Assembly: GCA_018399635.1 (NCBI GenBank)
Contig: JAGYOH010000010.1
Span: 50,890 to 114,889, forward strand
Source: Clostridia bacterium
GTDB lineage: Bacteria; Bacillota; Clostridia; Peptostreptococcales; Acidaminobacteraceae
Length of the DNA: 64,000 bases
Direction of reading: 5' to 3'
Part shown: positions 44,321 to 53,117 of the stretch, in pieces
How the letters are laid out: every line of letters starts with the position of its first letter
Numbering within the stretch: the first letter of the stretch is position 1
Translations under genes and position numbers: made by a program
The notes under the pieces: model-generated
Seen by the model: the letters and a program-made list of their open reading frames with translations, nothing else
Databases searched by the model: none
What the model was told of the DNA's origin: nothing

Positions 44321-45378
44321 TGGACATCCACCCACTCTCCCTCCGCCTCGGAGCTCCTGAGGAGGGCGTTGGCAAGGCGGGTGATGGACAGACCTTCTCT
44401 GAATCCCGGCACGAAATTCTGGTCTCCCATCGAGATGGCCTCGTAGAAGCCCTTGAAGTGGGTCTCGAAGGTGGACTGGAAATCATCGGTGAAGGTGAAG
44501 GCTTCACCGGCATCCCTTCGGGCGAGGCGGAGTCTTTGAGGCTTCCTGGAGTCCCAGGAGAGGGTGCCCTTGTCCCCGGTGATTTCCATGGCCAGGTCAT
44601 TGTCATGGCCGTGGGAAACCTCGGAGAGGACCACGGATCCCAGGGCGCCCTTCTCGAATATCATTTGAAGGACGGCGGCATCCTCGGAGGTCACATGGAG
44701 GGAGGGCCCCTCCCCGTGGTCGGCATCCTCGGGAAACATGACCCCCTCCTTCAAGGTTCTCAGGGGATTGAAGGATTTGAGCCGGGCGCTGACCTTCACG
44801 ATCCTCTCTCCGGTGAGATGCTGGGCCAGGTCGAGCCAGTGGGATCCGATTTCAGTGACCGCCCTCATGGGACCGGCCAGGTCGGGTTCATACCGCCAGC
44901 CATAGGGGGCGGGCAGGATGTGGAAGGATTGGAGATAGACGCCGTGGACCAGTCTCAGAGGGCCCAGGTCCCCGGCTTTGATAAAGGCCCTGGCTTCTCG
45001 GACCGCCTGGTAGAAACGCAGGTTGAAGTTGACGGCGTAGACCCCGGGGTATTCCCTGGTCAGGCGGTGGATGGCCGCCGCTTCCTCGTCGGTGACGGTG
45101 AAGGGCTTCTCTGTGAGGATGTGCTTGCCCATTTCCATCAGCGCCAGGATCATGGGGCCGTGGGTCATGGGCGGGGTGCAGATATGAACCGCCAGGATTT
45201 GAGGATCCCCGAAAACCCCGATGTCGTCGCTGAAAACCGGGATATCGTATTCCCTGGCAAAGGCCTCGGCCCTCCCCGGATGATGATTCACCACGGCGGC
45301 GATTTCAATCCCCAGCCTTCTGAGAGCCTTGACGTGGATCCGTGCGACTTCTCCTGTCCCCAGGATGCCAGCTTTCAT
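44317..45378 (-). CDS. Gfo/Idh/MocA family oxidoreductase
   Basis: A 353-residue NAD(P)-dependent dehydrogenase with a Rossmann start (KAGILGTGEVARIHVKAL), the EKPFTV motif with catalytic Lys near 95, and a C-terminal alpha/beta domain. The family oxidises sugars and inositols. ATG 45378 is preferred because AGGAGG lies 6 bases upstream, while the TTG at 45384 abuts it. It forms a two-gene unit with the cupin protein and is divergent from the nucleoside importer. Confidence 0.92.
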   Translation of the reverse strand: MKAGILGTGEVARIHVKALRRLGIEIAAVVNHHPGRAEAFAREYDIPVFSDDIGVFGDPQILAVHICTPPMTHGPMILALMEMGKHILTEKPFTVTDEEAAAIHRLTREYPGVYAVNFNLRFYQAVREARAFIKAGDLGPLRLVHGVYLQSFHILPAPYGWRYEPDLAGPMRAVTEIGSHWLDLAQHLTGERIVKVSARLKSFNPLRTLKEGVMFPEDADHGEGPSLHVTSEDAAVLQMIFEKGALGSVVLSEVSHGHDNDLAMEITGDKGTLSWDSRKPQRLRLARRDAGEAFTFTDDFQSTFETHFKGFYEAISMGDQNFVPGFREGLSITRLANALLRSSEAEGEWVDVQ

Positions 45379-45430
45379 AGTCAACCTCCTAAAATTTGTC
45401 TGAAAAAGGGATGAAAAATCCGTTGTTCTG

Positions 45431-45446
45431 TGGTATCATCATACCA
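45431..45446. promoter_or_regulatory. Probable GntR/HutC operator
   Basis: TGGTAT-CATC-ATACCA is a dyad of the type bound by GntR proteins of the HutC group. TATCAT within it may be a -10 element. The operon it precedes carries a HutC-type regulator gene, so self-control of the importer operon is likely. Confidence 0.6.
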
Positions 45447-45450
45447 AGAA

Positions 45451-45478
45451 GGAACTTGTCTGACAAGGGACAAGTTCC
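45451..45478. repeat. Perfect 10-bp hairpin in the importer leader
   Basis: GGAACTTGTC and GACAAGTTCC flank an 8-base loop. The left half also forms CTTGTC-T-GACAAG, a second dyad. TTGTCTGA occurs again near 45396. It may be a second protein site or an RNA stem in the 5' leader. Confidence 0.6.
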
Positions 45479-45516
45479 AGGAAATTTACTCAAGGAAAAT
45501 TTGGGGAGGGAAAACA

Positions 45517-46695
45517 ATGAAAAAAGTTTTGGTATCAAGCTTGCTCCTGCTGGTCCTGGTCCTGGTCATCACGGGTTGCAGTGCTCCGGCGGCGGAGGAA
45601 CCGGCGGTGGAGAATCCCGCGGCGGAGGAACCGGCAGCAGAAGAGCCGGCGGCGGAAGAAGCTGAAGAAGGTCTCAAGATCGCCATCGTCACCAGCCCGT
45701 CGGGGGTGGATGACGGCAGTTTCAATGAGGACAATTACAACGGAATTCTGAGTTTCATCGAAAAATATCCCGATGCCACAGTGACTCCTGTCAATGAAAC
45801 CACCGGGGATGTGGCGGCGGCGGTTCAAGCCGTGGCCGACGTGGTGGCGGACTATGACGTCATCGTGACACCGGGCTTCCAGTTTGCCGGAATTTCCGAA
45901 ATCGCCGTCAACAATCCGGAGAAAAAGTTCATCCTCGTGGATGCCGATCCCGCACCCGTGGGGGACCAGACGGTTTTTGACAACATCTACGCCATGACCT
46001 TTGCAGAGGAGGAAAGCGGATTCTTCGCGGGAATCACCGCCGCCCTCGAAAGTGAAGCCGGCAGGGTGGCCGTGGTCAACGGCATCGCCTTCCCTTCCAA
46101 TGTGAACTACCAGTGGGGCTTCGAGTCCGGCGTCAACTATGCCAACAAACATTACGGTACCCAGGCCGAGGTGGTCGAACTGCCCTCCTACGCGGGCACC
46201 GATGTCACGGGAGCCGACGTGGGCGGCAACTACGTAGGGGATTTCGCCGATCCCGCCACGGGCAAGGTGGTGGCCAACGCCCTTCTGGCCGAGGGAGTCG
46301 ACACGGTATTCGTCGCCGCCGGATTCTCCGGCATGGGGGTTTTCACCGCCGCCATGGAAGATGGAGAAACCGACATCATCGGCTGTGACGTGGACCAGTT
46401 CGATGACGGACAATATGCCGACGGCAACGTGATCCTGACCTCCGTCCTCAAGAACATGGCCATCAATGTGGAGCGACAGCTCACGGCCATCCAGGAGGGA
46501 AGCTTCCAGGGGGCCAACGAGACCCTGAGGGCCGACTCGGATTCCACCGGCTACGTCTCAGGCGAGGGTCGCCAGCAGCTCGGCCAGGAAACCCTGAGCA
46601 CCCTTGAAGAGGTCTACGAGCTGGTCAGAAAGGGAGAAATCGTCCCCTCAGCCAATTTCAACGGATTCACTCCGGAAGATTTTCCAGGGCTTTAG
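45517..46695 (+). CDS. BMP-family nucleoside ABC transporter substrate-binding lipoprotein
   Basis: 392 residues. The signal ends in a lipobox (VITGCS, Cys 21), followed by an AAEEP repeat linker and the BMP/PnrA binding fold (IAIVTSPSGVDDGSFNEDNYNG, quoted by its start IAIVTSP and DDGSFN). The mid-domain AGITAALESEAGRVAVVNG also fits. PnrA-type proteins bind purine nucleosides. ATG 45517 follows GGGGAGG by 7 bases. Downstream are the matching ATPase and two permeases, then mtnA and mtnP, so methylthioadenosine or another nucleoside is the likely ligand. Confidence 0.92.
   Translation: MKKVLVSSLLLLVLVLVITGCSAPAAEEPAVENPAAEEPAAEEPAAEEAEEGLKIAIVTSPSGVDDGSFNEDNYNGILSFIEKYPDATVTPVNETTGDVAAAVQAVADVVADYDVIVTPGFQFAGISEIAVNNPEKKFILVDADPAPVGDQTVFDNIYAMTFAEEESGFFAGITAALESEAGRVAVVNGIAFPSNVNYQWGFESGVNYANKHYGTQAEVVELPSYAGTDVTGADVGGNYVGDFADPATGKVVANALLAEGVDTVFVAAGFSGMGVFTAAMEDGETDIIGCDVDQFDDGQYADGNVILTSVLKNMAINVERQLTAIQEGSFQGANETLRADSDSTGYVSGEGRQQLGQETLSTLEEVYELVRKGEIVPSANFNGFTPEDFPGL
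45589..45663 (+). repeat. Five 15-bp units coding AAEEP-like linker
   Basis: Five in-frame copies related to GCGGCGGAGGAACCG code the linker after the lipid anchor. The same unit type, with other codons, occurs in the TctC gene at 9688-9747. Confidence 0.85.
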
Positions 46696-46717
46696 AGTTT
46701 AGTAAGGAAGACCATCA

Positions 46718-46747
46718 AGCAGGAGAATCTTTTCTCCTGCTTTTATT
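46718..46747 (+). terminator. Partial terminator/attenuator inside the importer operon
   Basis: AGCAGGAGAA and TTCTCCTGCT form a 10-bp stem with a TCTT loop, then TTTATT. It lies between the binding-protein and ATPase genes, so it likely lets only part of the transcripts through and keeps the binding protein in excess. Confidence 0.75.
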
Positions 46748-46767
46748 CATTAATCGAGGTGAGCCTA

Positions 46768-48348
46768 TTGAATGACAGCAGCCAAGCTCATAGCAACATC
46801 AGGGATCCCGCCGGGACCCTGGCCGTGGCCCTGCGACGGATCACCAAGCGTTTTCCAGGCATCGTGGCCAATGACGACATTTCCCTTGAAATCAAGGAGG
46901 GGGAGATTTTTGCCCTGCTCGGGGAGAACGGCGCCGGGAAATCAGTCCTCATGAGCATCCTCTTCGGTCTCTATGAACCGGAGGAGGGGGAGGTCTGGAT
47001 CAAGGGGAAGCGGATGAGTCACTTTTCACCCCGGGAGGCCGCAAGACAGGGGGTGGGGATGGTCCACCAGCATTTCAAGCTGGTGGAGAACTACACCATC
47101 GCCCAGAACATCGTCCTGGGCATGGAGCCCGTCAAGCGCTTTCTGGGGGGAGTGCCCCTGGTGGACATGAAGGCAACCAATGAAAAAATCAGGGACCTGT
47201 CCCACCGGTTCAAGCTCGACGTCGACCCCCTGCAACTGATCAGCGAAATCAACGTGGCCACCCGGCAGAAGGTGGAGATTCTCAAAATGCTCTACCGGGA
47301 GGCGGATATCCTCATTTTCGATGAACCCACGGCCATCCTCACCCCCCAGGAGGTCGACTACCTCCTGCAGATCATCCGGGAACTCCGGGAGGGGGGGAAG
47401 ACCGTCATCCTGATTTCCCACAAGCTTGAAGAAATCAAGGCGGTGGCGGACCGGTGCGGCATCCTCCACCGGGGCCGCCTGGTGGCGGTCAAAGAGGTGG
47501 CTCAAACCAGCACGAAGGAAATGGCCAGTCTCATGGTGGGGCGGGAGGTCATCCTCGAGGTGGACAAGCCCCCGGCCCGAATGGGGGAAACCGTCCTCAA
47601 GGTCAGGGACCTCAGGGTTCTCAACCGGGACAAGGTGGCGGTGGTCAAGGGGGTCTCCTTCGAGATCAGGGCAGGGGAGATCTTCGCCATCGCCGGCGTG
47701 GCCGGCAACGGTCAGACTGAAATCGCCGATGCCCTTACGGGACTCATGGCCACCGCCTCCGGCCGGGTCTTTCTCCTCGATGAAGAAATCACCCGGACAG
47801 GGGTCAGGGAGCGCAACCTCAAGGGGATCTCCTATATCCCTGAGGACCGGCAGTCCTACGGCCTGATTCTCGACTACGATCTGAGCTACAACCTGGCTTT
47901 GAAAAACTACTTCAAGGAACCCTTTTCATCCCCCGGAGGCAGGCTCAGGCAGGAGGAGTTTTCCCGCTACGCCGAGAGGCTGATCGAGATCTACGACATC
48001 CGGTCCAACCGGGGGGGAGGCAGTGTGGTGAGGAGTCTCAGCGGAGGCAACCAGCAGAAAGCCATCATCGCCCGGGAAATCGATCAGGATTCCCCTTTGA
48101 TGATTTTCGTCCAGCCCACCCGGGGCCTGGACGTCGGTGCCATTGAAAACACCTGGAGCCAGATCCTGAAGGAGCGGGAAGAGGGCAAGGGGATTCTTCT
48201 GGTCTCCCTGGAACTGGAGGAGGTCATGGCCCTGGCCGACACCATCGGAGTCATCTACAACGGGGAACTGCTGACTGTCAAGGCCGCAAAGGATTTCAGC
48301 AAGAGAGAAATCGGCGAATACATGATGGGGGTGAGGAAGGATGCCTAG
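46768..48348 (+). CDS. Nucleoside ABC transporter ATP-binding protein (two ATPase domains)
   Basis: The 526-residue protein has two ATPase halves, like NupA/YufO. The first has Walker A GENGAGKSVL and Walker B LIFDEPTAIL; the second has GVAGNGQTEI and a signature SGGNQQKAIIARE. The second-site Walker B is degenerate (FVQPTRGLD), as is usual in this family. TTG 46768 is used because GAGGTG lies 6 bases upstream. The stop codon region overlaps the next permease gene by 8 bases. Confidence 0.92.
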   Translation: MNDSSQAHSNIRDPAGTLAVALRRITKRFPGIVANDDISLEIKEGEIFALLGENGAGKSVLMSILFGLYEPEEGEVWIKGKRMSHFSPREAARQGVGMVHQHFKLVENYTIAQNIVLGMEPVKRFLGGVPLVDMKATNEKIRDLSHRFKLDVDPLQLISEINVATRQKVEILKMLYREADILIFDEPTAILTPQEVDYLLQIIRELREGGKTVILISHKLEEIKAVADRCGILHRGRLVAVKEVAQTSTKEMASLMVGREVILEVDKPPARMGETVLKVRDLRVLNRDKVAVVKGVSFEIRAGEIFAIAGVAGNGQTEIADALTGLMATASGRVFLLDEEITRTGVRERNLKGISYIPEDRQSYGLILDYDLSYNLALKNYFKEPFSSPGGRLRQEEFSRYAERLIEIYDIRSNRGGGSVVRSLSGGNQQKAIIAREIDQDSPLMIFVQPTRGLDVGAIENTWSQILKEREEGKGILLVSLELEEVMALADTIGVIYNGELLTVKAAKDFSKREIGEYMMGVRKDA

Positions 48349-49495
48349 CTTCAAAAAGAGCCGTCCCGGCAGGTTCCTCCTGCACCGTCTGGGCAATGAA
48401 AAGTGGCAGTGGATCTCCATCCCCCTCTTGTCGGTGGTCCTGGCGGTCCTCACCGGCAGCGGGGTGATTCTCCTCATGGGAAAAAGTCCCGTGGACACCT
48501 ATATCGGGATTCTCCAGGGGGCGGGCATGCTTCCCAAGGCCAATTACGCCGGCGGCACCAACATGCTCACGGACTTCATGAGCTTTCTCGACGCCATGGC
48601 CCCCATGCTTCTGGCGGCCCTGGGGGTCACCGTGGCCTTCAAGGCGGGACTTTTCAATATCGGAATTTCAGGCCAGATGCTCTTCGGCGGCTTCCTCGCC
48701 ACCATCCTGGTCGGTTACTCCGATCTGGGCGGCCTTGTGGCCAAGCCCCTGGTCCTCCTCATCGCCGGTGCTTCAGGCGCCCTGGTGGGGGGCTTCATCG
48801 GTCTTATGAAATACCGCTACAACATCAATGAAGTGGTTTCGAGCATCATGGTCAACTACATTCTGGCCTATTTCATCAGTTTCTTCATCAAGACCCACTA
48901 TATCAATCCGGTTTCAAGACAGTCGGAGTACATCAACGCCGCCGCCTCCCTGACCTTCAAGGGGGTCGCCCTGGGCGGGGTGAAGGTCAATGTCCCCTTG
49001 GGGATCCTCCTGGCCCTGATGGCGGCCCTGGTGGTCCATTACCTCATCAACAAGACCCGCCTGGGCTACGAAATCAAGGCCGTCGGGGCCAATCGCAAGG
49101 GGGCGGGCTATGCCGGCATCCCCATCGGCCGGACCATGGTCACCGCCATGATGATCAGCGGCGGACTGGGAGGCCTGGCCGGGGCCACCTATTATCTGGG
49201 CTATTTCGCATCCATCCAGCCGGGGGTCCTGTCGGATCTCGGCTTCAATGCCATCGCCACCTCCCTGCTGGGGAACAATTCACCCCTGGGAGTCATCCTG
49301 TCCTCGATCCTGATCACGATCCTGGACAAGGGCGCCACCTTCATGAGCTCCAAGGTGGGGGTGGTGAAGGAGATCTCGGGGGTCATCACCAGCCTGATTC
49401 TCCTCTTCAGCGCCATGGGGGCCTACTTCCGTTACCTGATCGCCAAAAAACAAGAGGATGTCAAGTCTGAGAACAGGGAGGAGATGGGGGAATGA
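48341..49495 (+). CDS. Nucleoside ABC transporter permease (YufP/NupB-like)
   Basis: 384 residues and about ten helices. Family motifs include KAGLFNIGISGQMLFGG, NINEVVSSIMVNYI and the C-terminal GFNAIATSLLGNNSPLGV. Members pair with a second permease to form the channel. The gene overlaps both neighbours by a few bases, so all four transport genes are tightly coupled. Confidence 0.92.
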   Translation: MPSFKKSRPGRFLLHRLGNEKWQWISIPLLSVVLAVLTGSGVILLMGKSPVDTYIGILQGAGMLPKANYAGGTNMLTDFMSFLDAMAPMLLAALGVTVAFKAGLFNIGISGQMLFGGFLATILVGYSDLGGLVAKPLVLLIAGASGALVGGFIGLMKYRYNINEVVSSIMVNYILAYFISFFIKTHYINPVSRQSEYINAAASLTFKGVALGGVKVNVPLGILLALMAALVVHYLINKTRLGYEIKAVGANRKGAGYAGIPIGRTMVTAMMISGGLGGLAGATYYLGYFASIQPGVLSDLGFNAIATSLLGNNSPLGVILSSILITILDKGATFMSSKVGVVKEISGVITSLILLFSAMGAYFRYLIAKKQEDVKSENREEMGE

Positions 49496-50454
49496 TTGAA
49501 ATTATTCTGTATGACGGACTGGCCTTCGCCCTGCCTCTGCTCATCATCGCCATCGGCGGCATCTTCTCCGAGCGCAGCGGGATCATCAATCTGGCCCTCG
49601 AGGGACTGCTGGGTTTCGGCGCCTTTACCGGGGCCTTCATGGTGGTCATGGCGGATCATTTTCTACCCGGCAGCCAGCCCTACGGCATCTATATCGGCAT
49701 GGCCTTCGCCATGGTGGGGGGCGGTCTATTCGCCATGATCCACGGGCTGCTGACCGTCTATTACCGGGCCAACCAGGTGATTTCAGGGGTGGTGATCAAC
49801 ATCCTCAGCATGTCCCTGACAGCCTTTCTGACCCGACAGCTCAATGCCATCATTTTCAATGCGGCCTCCAACCGTTTCCAGCTCGGGGTGGCCGACCGGT
49901 TCACCCTGCCCCTCCTGTCGGAGATTCCCGTCCTCGGGGCCGTCTTCACCAAGGTCTACCCCTTCCAGGTGGTGATTCTGCTGGTGGCCCTCCTGGCCTA
50001 CCTGGTTTTTGAAAAAACCCCCTTCGGCATCCACCTCAAGGCCAGCGGCGACAATCCCCATGCCGTGGAGGCCGCCGGTGTGGATGTGAAAAGGGTGCGG
50101 TTCGCAGCGGTGATGATTTCCGGCGCCCTGGCCGGTCTGGGAGGGATCAGCTTTGCCTATTCCATTTCCGCCAACTTCAATCCCATGATCTACATGGGCT
50201 ACGGCTATCTGGCCATCGCCGCCCTGATTTTCGGCAACTGGCAGATCGGCAACACCCTTTTGGCGGTGCTCTTCTTCGGTTTCGCCCGGTCGGCGGGCTA
50301 TGAACTGGCCAAGGCCCTCGAGATGAGCTCGACCTTCAACGACATCATCATGACCCTCCCCTATATGCTGACCCTGCTCATTCTGATATTCTTTTCCAAG
50401 CAGAATGCGGCTCCCAGGGCCCTGGGAGAGATTTACGACAAAGGCAAGCGATAG
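49492..50454 (+). CDS. Nucleoside ABC transporter permease (YufQ/NupC-like)
   Basis: A 320-residue partner of the preceding permease, with ISEAGGIFSERSGIINLALEGL-like start (IGGIFSERSGIINLALEG), RANQVISGVVINIL and GYGYLAIAALIFGNW. Its ATG overlaps the previous stop (ATGA). It completes the membrane part of the BMP-type importer. Confidence 0.92.
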   Translation: MIEIILYDGLAFALPLLIIAIGGIFSERSGIINLALEGLLGFGAFTGAFMVVMADHFLPGSQPYGIYIGMAFAMVGGGLFAMIHGLLTVYYRANQVISGVVINILSMSLTAFLTRQLNAIIFNAASNRFQLGVADRFTLPLLSEIPVLGAVFTKVYPFQVVILLVALLAYLVFEKTPFGIHLKASGDNPHAVEAAGVDVKRVRFAAVMISGALAGLGGISFAYSISANFNPMIYMGYGYLAIAALIFGNWQIGNTLLAVLFFGFARSAGYELAKALEMSSTFNDIIMTLPYMLTLLILIFFSKQNAAPRALGEIYDKGKR

Positions 50455-50477
50455 CAGGAAAAGGAGGGATTTCGTTT

Positions 50478-51218
50478 ATGAGAATCAAGGAAAAATCCGT
50501 GGCCCTCAGCATTCAGGCGAAAAAGAAGATTCTGGAATACATCAGGGAAAACCACCTGACCCCTCATGAGAAGCTGCCTTCCGAGGCCAGGCTTGTCGAA
50601 ATGCTGGGGGTGAGCCGCCATACCGTCCGGGAGGCCCTGGCCCTTCTGGAACAGGACCGGCTGATCTACAAGACCCAGGGAAAGGGGACCTTTGTCCATC
50701 GGAGTCCCGTGGCAGTGGAGGAGGGGCTGGAGATTCTCTCCAGCATCACCAGCAATATCCTGAAAAGCGGCTACCGGCCGGGGACGGTCCTGGTGAAGAT
50801 CGTGGAGGAGGTCCCCACCGGGGAGATGGTCCGGGTGATGGGCCTCAAGCCGGAGGACACGGTGGTGACTTTCCAGCGGCTCAGAACCGCCGACGGCGAA
50901 CCCGCCGCCTATTGCGAGGATTCCATCCCCAGGCATCTCTTTCCCGGGGAGGTCCCTCAGGAAATTCAGGGAGAGTCTCTTCTGGATTTTCTCGAGCAGA
51001 CCATCCATGTGAAGGCGGAATACGCCGTGGCCCAAATTTCCCCCACGATTACGGAGGAGGCCATGGTGGCGGCGGGAATGCCCAGAAACCAGATGCTGCT
51101 GCAGTTTCACCAGCTCCATTATGATCAATCGGGCAGGCCTTATATCTTTTCAAACGATTATTTGAACCCTGAAATTTTCAGGTTCAAGGTGAACCGGACC
51201 AAACAGGGAAAATTATAA
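50478..51218 (+). CDS. GntR family regulator of the HutC/UTRA group
   Basis: 246 residues. A winged helix lies at about 8-75 (LPSEARLVEMLGVSRHTVREAL, KTQGKGTFV), followed by a UTRA effector domain from about 90 to 235. UTRA regulators release DNA on binding small metabolites. AAGGAGG is 9 bases before ATG 50478. The gene is inside the importer/mtn operon, and a matching dyad lies before the first gene, so it probably represses the operon until a nucleoside or methylthioribose-type signal appears. Confidence 0.92.
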   Translation: MRIKEKSVALSIQAKKKILEYIRENHLTPHEKLPSEARLVEMLGVSRHTVREALALLEQDRLIYKTQGKGTFVHRSPVAVEEGLEILSSITSNILKSGYRPGTVLVKIVEEVPTGEMVRVMGLKPEDTVVTFQRLRTADGEPAAYCEDSIPRHLFPGEVPQEIQGESLLDFLEQTIHVKAEYAVAQISPTITEEAMVAAGMPRNQMLLQFHQLHYDQSGRPYIFSNDYLNPEIFRFKVNRTKQGKL

Positions 51219-51234
51219 ACAAAAGGAGAAGCCT

Positions 51235-52281
51235 ATGGAAAAAATACTTTCACTCAAATATGAAGAGGGTCAACTGGTCATGATCGACCAGAGGAAACTC
51301 CCCCTCCAAGAGGTGGATTTCGTGGCCAGGACTTATCGGGAGGTGGATTTCGCCATCAAGGACATGGTGATCCGGGGAGCCCCCGCCATCGGTGCGGCGG
51401 CGGCCTACGGGGTCGCCCTGGCGGCCAGGGAGTTCGAGGACCTTGACAAGGAGGACTTCATGAAAAACCTCGAGGAGGCCCTCGAGGTCCTCAACCGGTC
51501 CCGGCCCACCGCCGTGAATCTCATGTGGGCCGTCAAACGGATGAGAAAGCTGATCAACGAGAATCAGAATCTCGAGGTCAAGGCCCTTTCCGCTCTCATC
51601 CTGGAGGAAGCCCACAAGGTCACCGTCGAGGACCAGGCCATCAATATCGCCATGGGGGACCACGGCAACACCGTGATTCCCCAGAAGGCCACCATCCTGA
51701 CCCATTGCAACACCGGGGCCCTGGCGACGGTGGGGATCGGCACCGCCCTGGGGGTGGTCCGTCAGGCCCATTACAGCGGCAAGGACCTGCTGGTCTATGC
51801 CGACGAGACCCGCCCCAGGCTTCAGGGAGGACGCCTGACGGCCTGGGAACTCCTCAAGGAGGGGATACCGGCCAGACTCATCGCCGATTCCGTGGCGGCG
51901 ACCCTGATCCGGGACGGTAAAATCGATGTGATCCTCGTCGGGGCGGACCGGGTGGCAGGCAACGGGGATGCCGCCAACAAGATCGGGACCTTCATGCTGT
52001 CTGTGGTGGCCAAGGCCTACGGCGTGCCCTTCTATGTGGTGGCCCCCACCACCACCATCGATTTTGAAAGCCGCAGCGGGGAGGATATCGTCATCGAGGA
52101 AAGGGAGGCCACGGAGGTCACCCATATCGAAGGGGTGCGGTTCGCTCCGGAGGGGATCGAGGTCTACAATCCGGCCTTTGATGTGACTCCGGCTGAGAAC
52201 ATCACCGGAATCGTGACGGAGAAGGGGATTCTCAAGGCCCCCTACACCGAGGCCATGGCAGCTCTGAGGAGGACCCTGTGA
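51235..52281 (+). CDS. mtnA: Methylthioribose-1-phosphate isomerase
   Basis: The 348-residue enzyme converts 5-methylthioribose 1-phosphate to methylthioribulose 1-phosphate in methionine salvage. It has the family marks IRGAPAIGAAAAYG, THCNTGALATVG with the catalytic Cys, and GADRVAGNGDAANKIGT with the catalytic Asp. It overlaps mtnP by 4 bases. The later steps (mtnB, mtnW and so on) are not in the window; an aldolase-type shunt elsewhere could take the product. Confidence 0.95.
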   Translation: MEKILSLKYEEGQLVMIDQRKLPLQEVDFVARTYREVDFAIKDMVIRGAPAIGAAAAYGVALAAREFEDLDKEDFMKNLEEALEVLNRSRPTAVNLMWAVKRMRKLINENQNLEVKALSALILEEAHKVTVEDQAINIAMGDHGNTVIPQKATILTHCNTGALATVGIGTALGVVRQAHYSGKDLLVYADETRPRLQGGRLTAWELLKEGIPARLIADSVAATLIRDGKIDVILVGADRVAGNGDAANKIGTFMLSVVAKAYGVPFYVVAPTTTIDFESRSGEDIVIEEREATEVTHIEGVRFAPEGIEVYNPAFDVTPAENITGIVTEKGILKAPYTEAMAALRRTL

Positions 52282-53048
52282 AGAAGGCGATCATCGGAGG
52301 AACCGGGGTCTACGGACTCGACGGCGACTCCCGGACCCAGCGGGTGGAAACGCCCTACGGTGAGGTGGAGGTCTTTGTCGCCAGGATGGGGGAGGAGGAA
52401 ATCGTCTTTCTACCCCGCCACGGCAAGGGCCACCAGGTGCCCCCCCATCTGATCAATTACCGGGCCAATATGAAGGCCCTTGACCTCCTGGGAGTCCGCT
52501 ATGTCTACGCCACGGCGGCGGTGGGCTCCATGAACCACCGGTACGCCCCGGGGGACATGGTGATGGTCACTGATTTTCTGGACTTCACCAAGGTGCGGCC
52601 CCTGACCTTCTTTGATGGCGGGGACGGCCGGGTGGGCCATGTGGACATGACCCATCCCTACTGTCCCAATCTCCGGAGGGCATTCTATGAGGCGGCCTCG
52701 AAGGAGGGGCTCGAGATCAAGGGGGAAGGGGTCTATGTCTGCACCGAGGGTCCCCGTTTTGAAACGGCTCAGGAGATCAGGATGTACCAGGGCTTCGGAG
52801 GGGATGTGGTGGGGATGACCAACGTCCCGGAAGCGGTCCTGGCCAAGGAACTGGGCATGTGCTACCAGGTCGTCGGCATGGTGACCAACTGGTGCACCGG
52901 TGTCCAGAAAGAGGCCATCGCCCTCCATGACATCGAAGCGGCCCTGGGAGACAACAAGGACAGGCTGACCCGGGTCTTTCTCGAAGTCTTTTCCAAAACC
53001 CTGGACCAGGACCATTGCCAGTGCCACCGGTCCGTGGTGATGCTTTAA
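52278..53048 (+). CDS. mtnP: Methylthio-nucleoside phosphorylase (MTAP family)
   Basis: A 256-residue trimeric-type purine phosphorylase. IGGTGVYGLDGD opens the phosphate site and GPRFETAQEIRMYQGFGGDVVGMTNVPE (key parts GPRFET and GMTNVPE) gives the purine/ribose site. GTG 52278 overlaps the mtnA stop. Together with mtnA it turns methylthioadenosine or methylthioinosine into methylthioribulose-P. The residue that is Asp in 6-aminopurine-specific MTAP appears to be Asn 204 here (VTNWCTG). That is common in enzymes for 6-oxopurines, so methylthioinosine or inosine may be the true substrate. Confidence 0.9.
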   Translation: MKKAIIGGTGVYGLDGDSRTQRVETPYGEVEVFVARMGEEEIVFLPRHGKGHQVPPHLINYRANMKALDLLGVRYVYATAAVGSMNHRYAPGDMVMVTDFLDFTKVRPLTFFDGGDGRVGHVDMTHPYCPNLRRAFYEAASKEGLEIKGEGVYVCTEGPRFETAQEIRMYQGFGGDVVGMTNVPEAVLAKELGMCYQVVGMVTNWCTGVQKEAIALHDIEAALGDNKDRLTRVFLEVFSKTLDQDHCQCHRSVVML

Positions 53049-53053
53049 CAACA

Positions 53054-53090
53054 CAATCCCGGCCTTGGGGGCCGGGATTGCTTTTTTTTT
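53054..53090 (+). terminator. Terminator of the importer/mtn operon
   Basis: CAATCCCGGCC and GGCCGGGATTG form an 11-bp stem with a short loop, followed by nine T. Confidence 0.9.
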
Positions 53091-53117
53091 GAGGCGGTAT
53101 GAAGCTGATCGTGCCTG

